Positions 9,822-18,746 of a stretch of 60,273 nt of DNA are shown here, piece by piece (position 1 is the stretch's first letter; the number at the start of each line of letters is the position of its first letter). The stretch covers positions 1 through 60,273 of the forward strand of contig WYBM01000036.1 in NCBI GenBank assembly GCA_011525915.1, given 5' to 3'. The notes under the pieces are model-generated. The model was not told the DNA's origin. It searched no databases and saw nothing but the letters and a program-made list of their open reading frames with translations. Source of the stretch: Ardenticatenaceae bacterium (GTDB lineage: Bacteria > Chloroflexota > Anaerolineae > Promineifilales > Promineifilaceae). Position numbers and translations under genes: made by a program.

Positions 9822-10478
9822 ATGATGAAACCAGACTTTGCTCAGCAGCGCGCCCACATGGTGGCGGAACAAATCGAAGGCAGGGGCATCAAAGACACGG
9901 CCGTCCTCCAGGCTATGCGCTCTGTGCCTCGCGAGCATTTTGTACTGGAAGAGTACAGCCCGTACGCTTATGATGACAACCCCCTGCCCATCCCCGCTCA
10001 CCAAACCATTTCCCAACCTTACGTGGTAGCCTTTATGATTGAAGCGCTCAGGTTGCAACCGACAGATAAAGTATTGGAAATCGGCACCGGTTCTGGGTAT
10101 GCCGCCGCCTTGCTCAGCCAGATTGTGGCCGAAGTGCATACAGTGGAACGCCACCAAAAACTGATGTGGTACGCGCAAGAAAGACTGGCGGCACTGGGTT
10201 ATGACAACGTCTCTGTGCATCATGGTGATGGTTCAATGGGCTGGCCGGCGTTTGCGCCTTATGACGGCATTATTGTGGCTGCCGGTGGCCCCGTTGTGCC
10301 GCCTTCGCTCAAAAAACAGCTAGCAGACCACGGCCGTCTGGTGATGCCTGTAGGTAAACGCAGCAGTCAAAACCTGGTGCGCCTGGTACGCCGGAACGAA
10401 GAAAAGTTTACCCAGACCAATCTTGGCCCGGTCAAGTTTGTACCCCTGGTAGGGGTAGAGGGGTGGGGGCGGGGATAA
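9822..10478 (+). CDS. pcm: Protein-L-isoaspartate O-methyltransferase
   Basis: 218 residues, the usual Pcm length. It transfers a methyl group from SAM to L-isoaspartyl residues so that damaged proteins can be repaired. Landmarks: RAHMVAEQIEGRGI at the N-terminus, MRSVPREHFV, LPIPAHQTISQPYVVAFM (the family's QTISQP), the SAM loop VLEIGTGSGYAAALLSQ, and HHGDGSMGWP. The ATG at 9822 was chosen because it starts where the family starts. An upstream GTG at 9759 would add 21 unrelated residues. No strong ribosome site is visible. It converges on the next gene with a 6-base gap. Confidence 0.95.
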   Translation: MMKPDFAQQRAHMVAEQIEGRGIKDTAVLQAMRSVPREHFVLEEYSPYAYDDNPLPIPAHQTISQPYVVAFMIEALRLQPTDKVLEIGTGSGYAAALLSQIVAEVHTVERHQKLMWYAQERLAALGYDNVSVHHGDGSMGWPAFAPYDGIIVAAGGPVVPPSLKKQLADHGRLVMPVGKRSSQNLVRLVRRNEEKFTQTNLGPVKFVPLVGVEGWGRG

Positions 10479-10484
10479 TAATGG

Positions 10485-11321
10485 CTATGGGTCTTCGGCA
10501 AACAGCAGGAACTGTTCTTCTACCCAGCCAACCGTACCATCCCCTGTCGCTACTTCGCGCCAGAGGATACCCGCCCGGTTGGCGCGCCCCGCATGCAGAA
10601 TGACCGTTTCCTGGTCTTGCAGCACTAGCAAATTTTGCCCCCCGGGTGAGCGCCGCAGCCAGATAACACTCCCTCCCAGATTAAGGACGGCCGTTTGTCC
10701 ATCAATCGGTGTGGGGGTAATGGTGGGCGTGGCCGTAGCCGTGGGGGTAGGTGAATGGGTGGGGGTGGGGGTAAATGTCACAGGCGTAACCGTATTGGTG
10801 GGAGAGGGGGTTACGGCCGGATCGGTAACGGCCGTTGCCGATGGTGTCGTGTCCAGACCACTGGCGGCCGGGGTTCCCACCGCTTCCGGCTCTCCTTCTT
10901 GACCCGGTGGTGGGCCGCCAAATGCACCGCTGGACGGGGTTAACACAGTGTTGGGGTCTGGTGTAGAGGTCACGTCTGCCGCTTCAGTTTCAGGCAGTAC
11001 CCCTGCCGTCTCCGTAGGCACCGGTGAAGCAGCACCAGCCAGGGTAGGAGGCACAGCCAAGTTGGCGGCAGTCGTGGGCACGGCCGTGGCTGTCAGCCTG
11101 GGATCCAGCGGCACGCCGGCCAAAAAAAAGCCAGTAAACAGCAGCATAAACGCCAGCGCATAACCCGTAAACGTCTTTACTTGATGGACAATGCGTGTAC
11201 CACCCAGGCCAATACGCGCCGCAAAGCCGGGCGATTGGGCGATGTAAGCCAGAATGACCATGACAAAGGCGCCAGCAAACGTCACGCCCATACCGATTAA
11301 TGTCCATGTTGGAAATCCCAT
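10485..11321 (-). CDS. Two-TM membrane protein with Thr-Pro linker and SH3-like domain
   Basis: 278 residues. Two membrane helices (about 7-28 and 49-69) are followed by a 120-residue linker rich in Thr, Pro, Ser and Ala, ending in TPTPTHSPTPTATATPTITP. The C-terminal 65 residues resemble a bacterial SH3 domain (AVLNLGGSVIWLRRSPGG ... GDGTVGWVEEQFLLF). The topology suggests an extracytoplasmic SH3 domain on a flexible stalk, possibly touching cell-wall glycans. The molecular role is unknown. The same Thr-Pro stalk style recurs in the lipoprotein at 24977. Confidence 0.8.
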   Translation of the reverse strand: MGFPTWTLIGMGVTFAGAFVMVILAYIAQSPGFAARIGLGGTRIVHQVKTFTGYALAFMLLFTGFFLAGVPLDPRLTATAVPTTAANLAVPPTLAGAASPVPTETAGVLPETEAADVTSTPDPNTVLTPSSGAFGGPPPGQEGEPEAVGTPAASGLDTTPSATAVTDPAVTPSPTNTVTPVTFTPTPTHSPTPTATATPTITPTPIDGQTAVLNLGGSVIWLRRSPGGQNLLVLQDQETVILHAGRANRAGILWREVATGDGTVGWVEEQFLLFAEDP

Positions 11322-11400
11322 GCGCAGGATTATAGCCTAATTAAGCCATAGCGTAATTGCCCAGGCGGATTACTTGGAAAGGTCTCATCAGCCGCCAGGG

Positions 11401-11519
11401 TACGGTAAACCGCCCCAAGTTTCGCCAATCCAGCGCCACAGCTTTGTGCGGTTTCCTCAGGAAATTGGCAGTGCCTAAAGCGATCTTACCCTTGACGATT
11501 GCTGCCGATTACCTGACAT
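11401..11519 (+). repeat. Two-hairpin intergenic repeat, copy A1
   Basis: About 119 bases, similar to 15962-16077 and, inverted, 23417-23532. It carries one arm pair around AACCGC...GCGGTT and a second around TTGGCA...TGCCGA. It ends 68 bases before the lpd start. Confidence 0.75.
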
Positions 11520-11540
11520 AGAAAACCGGCGCAATTACGG

Positions 11541-11546
11541 TATAAT
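11541..11546 (+). promoter_or_regulatory. -10 element of lpd
   Basis: A perfect TATAAT lies 40 bases upstream of the start codon, just after repeat A1. The -35 is poor. Confidence 0.55.
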
Positions 11547-11586
11547 CACCGGTCATACCTTGCATCATCACAGGGAGAAAAGCTTT

Positions 11587-12978
11587 ATGTCAAATCAATA
11601 TGACGTTGTTGTTCTGGGGGCGGGGCCGGGCGGCTATGTGGCCGCTATCCGCGCCGCTCAGTTAGGGCTGAAAACAGCCATCATCGAACGAGAGTACTGG
11701 GGTGGCGTCTGCCTGAATGTGGGCTGCATCCCTTCAAAAGCCCTGCTGAAGAACGCCGAAGTGGCCCATACACTGCAACACCGGGGCAAAGAGTTCGGCT
11801 TCAGCTTTGATAACCTATCATTAGATTATGCCGCGGCCTTTAAGCGTAGTCGTCAGGTGTCTGATCGGCTGGTAAAAGGCATTGGCTTCCTGATGAAAAA
11901 GAACAAGATCGATACTTACGAGGGCACCGGCCAGTTAACGGGCCAAAATTCGTTGAAGGTGACGCTAAGCAATGGCGGCACAGTTAATGTTTCGGCCAAA
12001 AACATCATCATCGCCACCGGCGCCCGGCCGCGCACCTTGCCTGGGGTGCAATTTGACGGCCAGCGCATCATCTCTTACAAAGAGGCCATCCTGACGGATT
12101 CGCTGCCAAAGAAGTTGGTGATCATCGGTGGCGGTGTGATCGGTGTGGAGTTTGCCTATATGTGGGTCAATTATGGCGTTGAGGTAACCATTGTAGAGAT
12201 GATGCCTCACCTGCTGCCCAATGAAGAGCCAGAAGTGAGCGAGGTCCTGGAGAAGGCTTACAAAAAACTGGGGGTAAAACTGCGGCTAAACACGGCCGTC
12301 AAAAGCATCACCGCCACAGACAACGGCGCCCATGTGGCTTTGCCAGACGGCAGCACTCTGGAGGCCGACCAGGTGATGTTGGCCATCAACTTCCAGCCCA
12401 ACGTAGAAAACATCGGCCTGGACAAAGCCGGGGTGCAGCTTACAGACCGGGGGGCTATTGACATTGATGGTTACATGCGCACCAACGTGCCCCATATCTA
12501 CGCCATTGGTGACGTGGCCACAGAGTACCGGCTGGCGCACATCGCTTCGGCCATGGGTATGGTAGCCGCAGAAGCTATTGCCGGGGTGCATACACAATCG
12601 CTTGACTTCCGGATGATGCCCCGCGCTACCTACTCTGTACCACAAGTTGCCAGCTTTGGTTACACAGAAGCGCAGGCCCGCGAGGCCGGGTATGAAGTCA
12701 AAATTGGTCAGTTTCCTTTTCAGCCAAACGGCAAAGCATTGGGGCTGGGTGAGCGGGAAGGCTTTGTAAAGATTATCGCCGATGCCCGGTATGGGGAGAT
12801 TTTGGGGGCACACCTGGTAGGGCCAGATGTAACGGAACTTCTGCCAGAGCTGACCCTGGCCCACAACGCAGAATTAACGGCCGAGGAGATCGCCCGCAAC
12901 ATTCACGCCCACCCGACCTTGAGCGAAGCCCTGATGGAAGCCGCCCATAATGTAGAGGGCCAGTCCGTGCAACTTTAG
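11587..12978 (+). CDS. lpdA: Dihydrolipoyl dehydrogenase
   Basis: 463 residues of the FAD-dependent pyridine nucleotide-disulfide oxidoreductase family, the E3 subunit of 2-oxoacid dehydrogenase and glycine-cleavage complexes. It has the FAD-binding GAGPGGYVAA, the redox disulfide GGVCLNVGC (C42 and C47), the NAD-binding GGGVIGVEFA, the second FAD motif YAIGDV, and the catalytic His-Glu in HAHPTLSEAL near the C-terminus. AGGGAG precedes the ATG at 11587; an upstream in-frame start is unsupported. No E1 or E2 gene is nearby, so it is a free-standing E3 probably shared by several complexes. Confidence 0.95.
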   Translation: MSNQYDVVVLGAGPGGYVAAIRAAQLGLKTAIIEREYWGGVCLNVGCIPSKALLKNAEVAHTLQHRGKEFGFSFDNLSLDYAAAFKRSRQVSDRLVKGIGFLMKKNKIDTYEGTGQLTGQNSLKVTLSNGGTVNVSAKNIIIATGARPRTLPGVQFDGQRIISYKEAILTDSLPKKLVIIGGGVIGVEFAYMWVNYGVEVTIVEMMPHLLPNEEPEVSEVLEKAYKKLGVKLRLNTAVKSITATDNGAHVALPDGSTLEADQVMLAINFQPNVENIGLDKAGVQLTDRGAIDIDGYMRTNVPHIYAIGDVATEYRLAHIASAMGMVAAEAIAGVHTQSLDFRMMPRATYSVPQVASFGYTEAQAREAGYEVKIGQFPFQPNGKALGLGEREGFVKIIADARYGEILGAHLVGPDVTELLPELTLAHNAELTAEEIARNIHAHPTLSEALMEAAHNVEGQSVQL

Positions 12979-13000
12979 CCGCGGACGACCACACCCCGGG

Positions 13001-13390
13001 TTATAACCTGCTGGAACTGGCCAGGAGGGTTCCCACTCTGGCCGACAACTCAGCCACGGGCGTTTCTTTTGTAATCAGGTCATCGGCGCCGGCAGCCAGG
13101 CTGTTGGTGCGTGTTTCTACGCGGTCATCGGCAGTGTACATGAGGATGTAGGGCGTGTCTGTCTGGAAACGTTGGCGAATTTGATGGCAAACCTCAATGC
13201 CGGTCATGCCCGGCATCATGACGTCCAGCAAGATAAGGTCAGGCATCTCTTCCGTAATCATGTGCAGTGCTTGTGAGCCGTTGATCGCGCCTCGTACCTG
13301 GTAGCCGGCAGCCCGGAAGACAAACTGGCACAGTTCTACCAGTGATGATTCATCATCCACAACGAGGATCTTCTTCAATACACTCATCAT
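13001..13390 (-). CDS. Stand-alone response regulator receiver
   Basis: 129 residues comprising only a CheY-like receiver: acidic pocket VVDDE, phospho-acceptor Asp in LILLDVMMPGMTG, switch Thr in YTADDR and Lys in LITKETP. There is no output domain, so it acts through protein contacts. No kinase is adjacent. The start ATG has no Shine-Dalgarno sequence but has TACAAT (minus strand of 13397-13402) ending 6 bases upstream, which would make the mRNA leaderless. It converges with lpdA. Confidence 0.9.
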   Translation of the reverse strand: MMSVLKKILVVDDESSLVELCQFVFRAAGYQVRGAINGSQALHMITEEMPDLILLDVMMPGMTGIEVCHQIRQRFQTDTPYILMYTADDRVETRTNSLAAGADDLITKETPVAELSARVGTLLASSSRL

Positions 13391-13852
13391 CGGACTATTG
13401 TAAGCTAACAACTTGAAGGGGTAAATAGGCGAAAAGTGGCAGTGACCGCAGCCATACCGGACATTTATCCTAACCGGTGTCAGGTTATGTAACATGAGGC
13501 GCCACACGGGCAACTGTCAAAAGATTTATAATTTTTCTGTTGCCATCTAACAGACAACCAGCACAATCATCGGCTACAATAGGGTTATAACTTTAGGACA
13601 CCTAAAAGAGAAAATAAACTGCAATGGTCAGATGACAACGTGGACGGAGGTTTTCTCGCAGTCAAAGCGTTCCAACCATCTGCCTCAGCGAAAGATAACC
13701 ATAACAACAAGGGTGTCCATCAAAAATAACGGCCGTTGGTGAAAACCAGCGGCCTTTACATTTGGTCTTTTTCTCTGCCACCCCTGGCACTACCTATCCT
13801 TAAAGCCATGCTACCCCATCAGCCGGCCCCGCCTCCCGGGCGAGCCGGCCGT
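13391..13852. other. Gene-free stretch with a GNRA-type hairpin
   Basis: No convincing ORF on either strand. A TACAAT (about 13573) and, 160 bases later, the hairpin 13731-13754 could bound a small RNA, but nothing else supports it. Confidence 0.4.
13731..13757 (+). terminator. Hairpin with GAAA loop
   Basis: GGCCGTTGGT-GAAA-ACCAGCGGCC followed by TTT. The stem is 10 bp with one G.T step and contains an ACGGCCGT copy. It may be a terminator or part of a structured RNA. Confidence 0.45.
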
Positions 13853-14188
13853 TTATGCCTTCCCCGGCCATACAGCACCGTCAACATAGCGTGTGCCACG
13901 GTGGCCCGGCCGTGACACAGGGGGCGCCAACCGTTCGCCAGGGCAGGCCACCATCACCAACGTGCGCGGCTTGCCGGAATCGGGGTTAACTGCGCCGCCT
14001 ATTAAGGCCTTGATCTGGCAGCGGCCAATCAACTGATCGTTAAAGATGGTGTAAACGTAATCACCCACCTTTAATTTAGAAGGCTTGCCGGCCATGTGAA
14101 ATTCAAACTCGGCCAACGAGCCGTCATACAAGGCGTTAACCACGGCCATGCCCTGGCTGGCCGGTATTGTTTTGCTAATGCCACTCAT
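13853..14188 (-). CDS. Small protein of unknown function downstream of the helicase
   Basis: 111 residues, not recognised. A compact beta-rich first half (FEFHMAGKPSKLKVGDYVYTIFNDQLIGRC) has the look of PUA/ASCH-like barrels, but this is only an impression. The C-terminal 30 residues are Pro/Gly/Arg rich and probably flexible. GGAG lies 9 bases before the ATG at 14188. It starts 25 bases after the helicase stop on the same strand, so the two are probably co-transcribed, which would fit an RNA-related role. Confidence 0.7.
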   Translation of the reverse strand: MSGISKTIPASQGMAVVNALYDGSLAEFEFHMAGKPSKLKVGDYVYTIFNDQLIGRCQIKALIGGAVNPDSGKPRTLVMVACPGERLAPPVSRPGHRGTRYVDGAVWPGKA

Positions 14189-14213
14189 ACTGTCTATCTC
14201 CAAATGTACACCC

Positions 14214-15755
14214 TTATTTACGTGAGCGGGGTTTACCACTGCGTCGCCGTTTTTTACCGCCAGATTGTTGTTTGTCAGCCGACGGCCGTGTCCCCAACTC
14301 CTCTAATGAAGGCGGATTATGCATGGTTTGTTGGTATTCATCATCCAGCAGCATGGCCAGCAGCGCCAACCCTTCTTCGCTGGCACTCAGGCGCTGCGCC
14401 AGGGGAATAAAGCGCTGCATGCGCTCTGTTTGCAGCTTGTCCCGTGTACGTTGTTTGGTTTCTAAAAAGACCGTGGCCCGTTCCGCCACAATGGCGGCCA
14501 CATCTTCATCACTGGGCAACGGCCGTTGCTGCAAATCAATATGATATTGGCGGGCGATGCGTTTTAGTTTTAACTCCTCCATCTCATTCACCAGCACAAT
14601 AGCCTCGCCGCTGGCCCCGGCCCGCCCCGTGCGCCCAGCCCGGTGAATGTACAACTCCGGGTCTTCCGGCGGCTCATACTGCACCACATGAGACAATTCT
14701 GGAATATCGATGCCGCGGGCAGCCACATCGGTAGCCACCAAAAAACGCAGCTTGCCCTGGCGCACCCGCGTCAACACCTTGTCCCTTTCCTTCTGGGAAA
14801 GGTCGGCACTCAACTCATCGGCATCATAACCAAAACGCTGCAATACCACCTTCACGTAATGCACCCGGTCTTTGGTATTACAAAAGATAATGGCCGAGTC
14901 TGGGTTTTCTACCTCAATAATGCGTACCAAGCTGCGATCTTTATCCATGCCCGGCACCACGTAATAGCTGTGCTCCGTCTCCACCACATGAACGTTGTCA
15001 CTGCTCAAACCTAGAAAATCTGGCTCGTGTAAAAACTGCTTCGCCAACTGCCGCACCCGCAGCGGAAACGTGGCTGAGAACATATACCCATTAATGCGCC
15101 GCGCCGGCAAATAGCGCCGCACTTCAAGCATGTCCGGGTAAAAACCCATAGATAACAACCTGTCCGCCTCATCAAAGACCAGAATTTTAAGGTCAGCCAG
15201 GGACAGGGAGCGCCGCAGTAAATGGTCAAGCACCCGCCCTGGCGTACCTACCACCAGGTGTGCCCCTTTGCGGAAAGCCTCTAGTTGGGGACCATATCCC
15301 ACACCGCCGTACACGGCCACCACCCGTACCCCTCGACCTTCGGCTAATGTAAGGGCATCCTGGCTTACCTGTTGGGCCAACTCCCGTGTGGGCACCAGCA
15401 CCAACGCCTGGCAGGCGTCTTGTAACGGGTTGATACGCTCTAAAATGGGCAGGATAAACGCGCCCGTCTTGCCGCTGCCCGTGCGCGACTGCACCATCAG
15501 GTCACGCCCGGCCATAATGTAGGGAATGGCGCGGGACTGCACCGGTGTCAGCTCTGCCCAACCGGCGCGGGCCATAGCCTGCTGCCAGGAGTCTGGCAGG
15601 TCAGCTTTTTTTACTACCGGTAGGGCATTATCTGGTTCCACAATATTTTTTGTTGGTGACATCACATCACTATCTTTCCGGGCCAATTCACGAGAGTCTA
15701 TACTGGCCAGATCTGTTTCATCGTCGTTTTCTGAATGTTCTTGTTTTTCTTGCAT
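14214..15755 (-). CDS. DEAD-box ATP-dependent RNA helicase
   Basis: 513 residues. An acidic N-terminal tail of about 50 residues precedes the two RecA-like domains. Motifs in order: Q motif (ELTPVQSRAIP), I (SRTGSGKT), Ia (PTRELAQQ), II (DEAD within VFDEADRLL), III (SAT), IV-V (ATDVAARGIDIP), VI (HRAGRTGRAG). The tail after the helicase core is Lys/Arg rich (GGKKRRRSGKPRSRK) and should bind RNA non-specifically. It probably acts in ribosome assembly or cold adaptation like other RhlE/CsdA-type helicases, but the subgroup cannot be fixed. No clear ribosome site before the ATG; a second ATG at 15662 is possible. Confidence 0.94.
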   Translation of the reverse strand: MQEKQEHSENDDETDLASIDSRELARKDSDVMSPTKNIVEPDNALPVVKKADLPDSWQQAMARAGWAELTPVQSRAIPYIMAGRDLMVQSRTGSGKTGAFILPILERINPLQDACQALVLVPTRELAQQVSQDALTLAEGRGVRVVAVYGGVGYGPQLEAFRKGAHLVVGTPGRVLDHLLRRSLSLADLKILVFDEADRLLSMGFYPDMLEVRRYLPARRINGYMFSATFPLRVRQLAKQFLHEPDFLGLSSDNVHVVETEHSYYVVPGMDKDRSLVRIIEVENPDSAIIFCNTKDRVHYVKVVLQRFGYDADELSADLSQKERDKVLTRVRQGKLRFLVATDVAARGIDIPELSHVVQYEPPEDPELYIHRAGRTGRAGASGEAIVLVNEMEELKLKRIARQYHIDLQQRPLPSDEDVAAIVAERATVFLETKQRTRDKLQTERMQRFIPLAQRLSASEEGLALLAMLLDDEYQQTMHNPPSLEELGTRPSADKQQSGGKKRRRSGKPRSRK

Positions 15756-15961
15756 GAAGTGATAATACCGGTTTGCCAGGGTGGCGGCAAGGCAAGCTGG
15801 TTGGCGGCTGCTTACGCCGCCATGCCCTGCGTTTTCATCAATGGATTTTAATGATGCTCCATAAATGACCCCGCCTGTAAGAAAGGATCAACACCGCCGT
15901 AAGCTACGTGTAATGTCTTCCGGCAAAACTGGTATCATTATCTTATGGTACATGACGTTTA

Positions 15962-16077
15962 GATAAACTGCACAAAGCTTTCGCAGATCCAGCGTCACGG
16001 TTCTGTGCGGTTTCCTCGAGGAATCGGCAACACCTAAAGCGACCCTAATTTTGAATGATTGTTGCCGATTACCTAAC
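15962..16077 (+). repeat. Two-hairpin intergenic repeat, copy A2
   Basis: Same orientation as A1. Contains AACTGCACAAAG ... TTCTGTGCGGTT and AATCGGCAAC ... GTTGCCGATT arms. It sits directly before the ribosome site of the molybdoenzyme gene at 16106. The rest of 15756-16105 has no gene. Confidence 0.78.
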
Positions 16078-16105
16078 CCCAAAGCGTCATTGAGGAGGAA
16101 AACCC

Positions 16106-17794
16106 ATGAAGTTACGAATAATGGCCTGGGGGGCGCTGATGGGTGGCTTGCTGATGGCGGCGTTAACGGCCGTGCTTTACCTGGCCAACCAGCTGCTGGG
16201 GCTGCCCTTTGTGCCCTATGACCTGTTTAACTGGGTAACACGCATCCTGCCCGGCGATCTGGTGACCTTTGGCATCGACGCCATGATCGATACCATGCTC
16301 TTCCTGGGGTTAGACGTGGCCGATACGGCCAAGACAGCCGAACGTGCCTCTGCCATCCTGCAATTTATAGCCATCGGCGCCGTAGTAGGCGCGGTATATT
16401 TTGTTACCATGGCCGCCCACCGCTCGCCGGGCGAGCGCCGCTCACCTGGTGAGCGCCGCTCACCAGGTGAGCGGACAGCCGGTCTTGTGGTAGGGGCGCT
16501 GGTAGGGCTGCCGCTGATGGGTATCAGCCTAGCCATCACTACTGCGGATAGGCTGCCCATGTTGAGTCTGGTATGGATCTTATCTGTCTTCCTGGTCTGG
16601 GGTGGGGCATTAAACCTGGCTTACGGCCGTCTGGTCATGATCCCCAAGCCGGAAGCTGCGGCCGAAAGCAGCGCCGCGGACGGCGCCGACCGCAGCGCCG
16701 TCATCCGGCGAGACCGGCGCCAATTTCTTATTCAACTAGGGGCTAGTACGGCCGTGATCACGGTGGCCGGCGCTGGCCTGGGTACGGTACTGGCCCGCCG
16801 TGAAGCCCGCCGCCGCGAAGAGGAGCTGGCTGATGCCATGACCCACAACGCCGAACCGGGTGCCGACATCTCCTTCCCTAATGCCAATGACCCCGTGGTG
16901 CCCGTGCCTGGCACCCGCCCGGAATACACCCCGGTCAAAGACCACTACAAAGTGTTCTTGCAAACAGAGCCTACCTATATTAATGGCGCCGATTGGCTGC
17001 TGCCCATCACTGGTCTGGTCATTCAGCCGCTCATGCTCACGGTAGAGGACTTCCGCCAACGCTGGCCCTCGGTTGACCAATACGTAACCCTTTCTTGCAT
17101 CTCCGGGCGTATTGGCACCACCCTCATCAGCACCACACAGTGGACCGGTGTCAGCGTGCAAGACGTGTTGGCCGATGTGGGCTTGCAGGAAGGGGCCAGA
17201 TACCTGCATATCACCTGCGGTGATGGTTTTTATGAGACCGTAGACCTTGACCTGATCATGGCGGACCGGCGCATCATGTTTTGTTATGCCTGGGATGGCA
17301 ATGACTTGCCCAAAGATCATGGCTACCCGCTGCGTATCTGGATCCCTGATCGTTACGGCATGAAGCAACCTAAGTGGATCACAGGCATCGAGGTAACGGA
17401 TGTGTATACAGAAGGGTATTGGGTGGAACGCAACTGGGATGAGGTGGCCCAGGTCAGAACCACGTCAGTGATTGACACCGTGGCCATAGACCACATGATT
17501 CAAGATGGCAGCCAGCGACGTGTGCCCATTGGCGGCATTGCTTTTGCCGGGGCACGGGGCATTTCCAGGGTACAGGTGCGTGTCAATGGCGGCGAATGGC
17601 AGGACGCACAACTCCGTTCGCCGCTGTCAGAGACAACGTGGGTTATCTGGCGTTACGAATGGCCGTTTGCGGAAGGTCACCACCTGTTTGAAGTGCGCTG
17701 TACCGCAGGTGATGGCATGCCACAAAGTGAAGAAAAACGTGACAACCGGCCATCTGGGGCTACCGGCATTCACAGCCACGAAGCTGATCTTTAA
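16106..17794 (+). CDS. Membrane-anchored sulfite-oxidase-fold molybdopterin oxidoreductase
   Basis: 562 residues. The N-terminal 190 contain about four hydrophobic helices. A segment near residues 195-225 (RRDRRQFLIQLGASTAVITV) looks like a Tat-type internal anchor. The C-terminal 300 form the SUOX/YedY-type molybdopterin domain (DWLLPITGLVIQP, VTLSCISG, DGFYETVDL, GYPLRIWIPDRYGMKQPKWI) plus a Mo-co dimerisation-like beta domain. At the usual Cys ligand position the sequence reads LSCISGRIG, so the Cys is present. Substrate unknown; the active site is predicted extracytoplasmic. GAGGAGG precedes the ATG. The loop after the third helix has three RSPGER repeats encoded by tandem DNA palindromes. 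Confidence 0.88.
   Translation: MKLRIMAWGALMGGLLMAALTAVLYLANQLLGLPFVPYDLFNWVTRILPGDLVTFGIDAMIDTMLFLGLDVADTAKTAERASAILQFIAIGAVVGAVYFVTMAAHRSPGERRSPGERRSPGERTAGLVVGALVGLPLMGISLAITTADRLPMLSLVWILSVFLVWGGALNLAYGRLVMIPKPEAAAESSAADGADRSAVIRRDRRQFLIQLGASTAVITVAGAGLGTVLARREARRREEELADAMTHNAEPGADISFPNANDPVVPVPGTRPEYTPVKDHYKVFLQTEPTYINGADWLLPITGLVIQPLMLTVEDFRQRWPSVDQYVTLSCISGRIGTTLISTTQWTGVSVQDVLADVGLQEGARYLHITCGDGFYETVDLDLIMADRRIMFCYAWDGNDLPKDHGYPLRIWIPDRYGMKQPKWITGIEVTDVYTEGYWVERNWDEVAQVRTTSVIDTVAIDHMIQDGSQRRVPIGGIAFAGARGISRVQVRVNGGEWQDAQLRSPLSETTWVIWRYEWPFAEGHHLFEVRCTAGDGMPQSEEKRDNRPSGATGIHSHEADL
16421..16473 (+). repeat. Tandem in-frame palindromes, 18-bp period, three units
   Basis: CGCTCGCCGGGCGAGCG, CGCTCACCTGGTGAGCG and CGCTCACCAGGTGAGCG are each 17-base palindromes with one central base, spaced by one C, encoding RSPGER three times. 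The arms differ between units but stay self-complementary. Confidence 0.9.
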
Positions 17795-17908
17795 CAGCCG
17801 CCAGGTCATTTATGAAGGCAATCGTCCCACAGTGCCGCTTTGCAAGGACAAAAGTCGCCGGTTCAGCCGCGCTTCTCACAATGACAAATGTCCTAATCGC
17901 CGGGATTT

Positions 17909-17938
17909 TTGGACTGTTTTGGCAAAGAGTGATATGCT
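17909..17938 (+). promoter_or_regulatory. Promoter of the RRM gene
   Basis: TTGGAC (17909-17914), 18-base spacer, TATGCT (17933-17938). It predicts a leader of about 65 bases with GC-rich hairpin potential (GACGCCGCAGAGAGGCGCC). Cold-inducible RRM genes often have such leaders. Confidence 0.5.
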
Positions 17939-18010
17939 CCGTAGCGATTTTATTTACACACCTGTACGGTGACGCCGCAGAGAGGCGCCCCAAATGGAGA
18001 GAATTGTACG

Positions 18011-18433
18011 TTGACCAAGAAAATATATGTCGGAAATTTATCATTCCAAGCCACGGAAGATGACATCCGTGATCTGTTTACAGAATTCGGTGAGGTCGAA
18101 TCTGTTGCCATGATTACGGATCGAGAGACGGGGCGTTTTCGCGGGTTTTGTTTTGTAGAGATGGCAGATGCAGCAGCACAATCGGCCATTTCTGCCTTAG
18201 ACGGTAAAGAGGTGGAGGGCCGTGCCCTGCGCGTCAATGAAGCCCGCCCACGCGAAGAACGCGGTGGCGGTGGCCAGCGCGGCGGCGGTCAGCGCGGCGG
18301 TGGTGGTTACCGTGGTGGCAGTGGCGGTTCTCGTCCTGGCGGTGGTGGCCAGCGGCGTGACAACTACGGCGGCGGCCGTCGTGATGACAATCGTGGCCGT
18401 AATGACCGCTACGATCGTCGCAACGATTATTAA
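18011..18433 (+). CDS. Single-RRM glycine/arginine-rich RNA-binding protein
   Basis: 140 residues. One RNA recognition motif (about 1-82) with RNP2 KIYVGNLSF and RNP1 RGFCFVEM is followed by a Gly/Arg-rich tail with RGG-like repeats ([18 protein letters not shown]) ending in Arg/Asp/Tyr-rich sequence. This is the bacterial Rbp class, also typical of cyanobacteria and Chloroflexota, which binds RNA in cold or stress response. The start is a TTG at 18011 because GGAGAG lies 9 bases upstream and translation begins [10 protein letters not shown] as in the family. An ATG-like start 14 codons earlier is unsupported. Confidence 0.93.
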   Translation: MTKKIYVGNLSFQATEDDIRDLFTEFGEVESVAMITDRETGRFRGFCFVEMADAAAQSAISALDGKEVEGRALRVNEARPREERGGGGQRGGGQRGGGGYRGGSGGSRPGGGGQRRDNYGGGRRDDNRGRNDRYDRRNDY

Positions 18434-18444
18434 TTAACTCTACT

Positions 18445-18479
18445 CAGACTACAAAAGCCCTTTAGGCTTTTGTAGTCTG
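18445..18479. terminator. Long perfect hairpin after the RRM gene
   Basis: 15-bp perfect stem CAGACTACAAAAGCC/GGCTTTTGTAGTCTG with a CTTTA loop, 12 bases after the stop codon. No U-run follows, so it may terminate with help or stabilise the 3' end. The remaining 18480-18746 has a smaller hairpin (GCGTCCGCAA ... TTGCGGGCGC, about 18549-18574) and no ORF. Confidence 0.7.
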
Positions 18480-18746
18480 CCATCCTCTCCAGGCTTGTAG
18501 CCGTTCAGAAATAACTTCCGGTTTTCTGGCGCCGAGGCTACTGGTAGTGCGTCCGCAAGTAAATTGCGGGCGCTTCCTTAGTGTTTGCTTAAGGTTTCTA
18601 CCCAGGTGCCCCGGACCTATGACTATACTTGTCACGGGTTATTTTATGCGCCATTTTATTTCACCATGTTTTTCTCCGTTCACTTTTCTCGCGCCAACCA
18701 AATTGGTGCACTGTACATCCTCCCCTTTTAACACAATAGGATATTC

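Noticed and set aside
14643..15014. Antisense frames across the helicase gene
   Set aside because: All helicase motifs are intact on the other strand; the antisense frames show none.
17505..17972. 155-codon plus-strand frame overlapping the end of the molybdoenzyme gene
   Set aside because: Out of frame with a well-supported domain, odd composition and no family resemblance.
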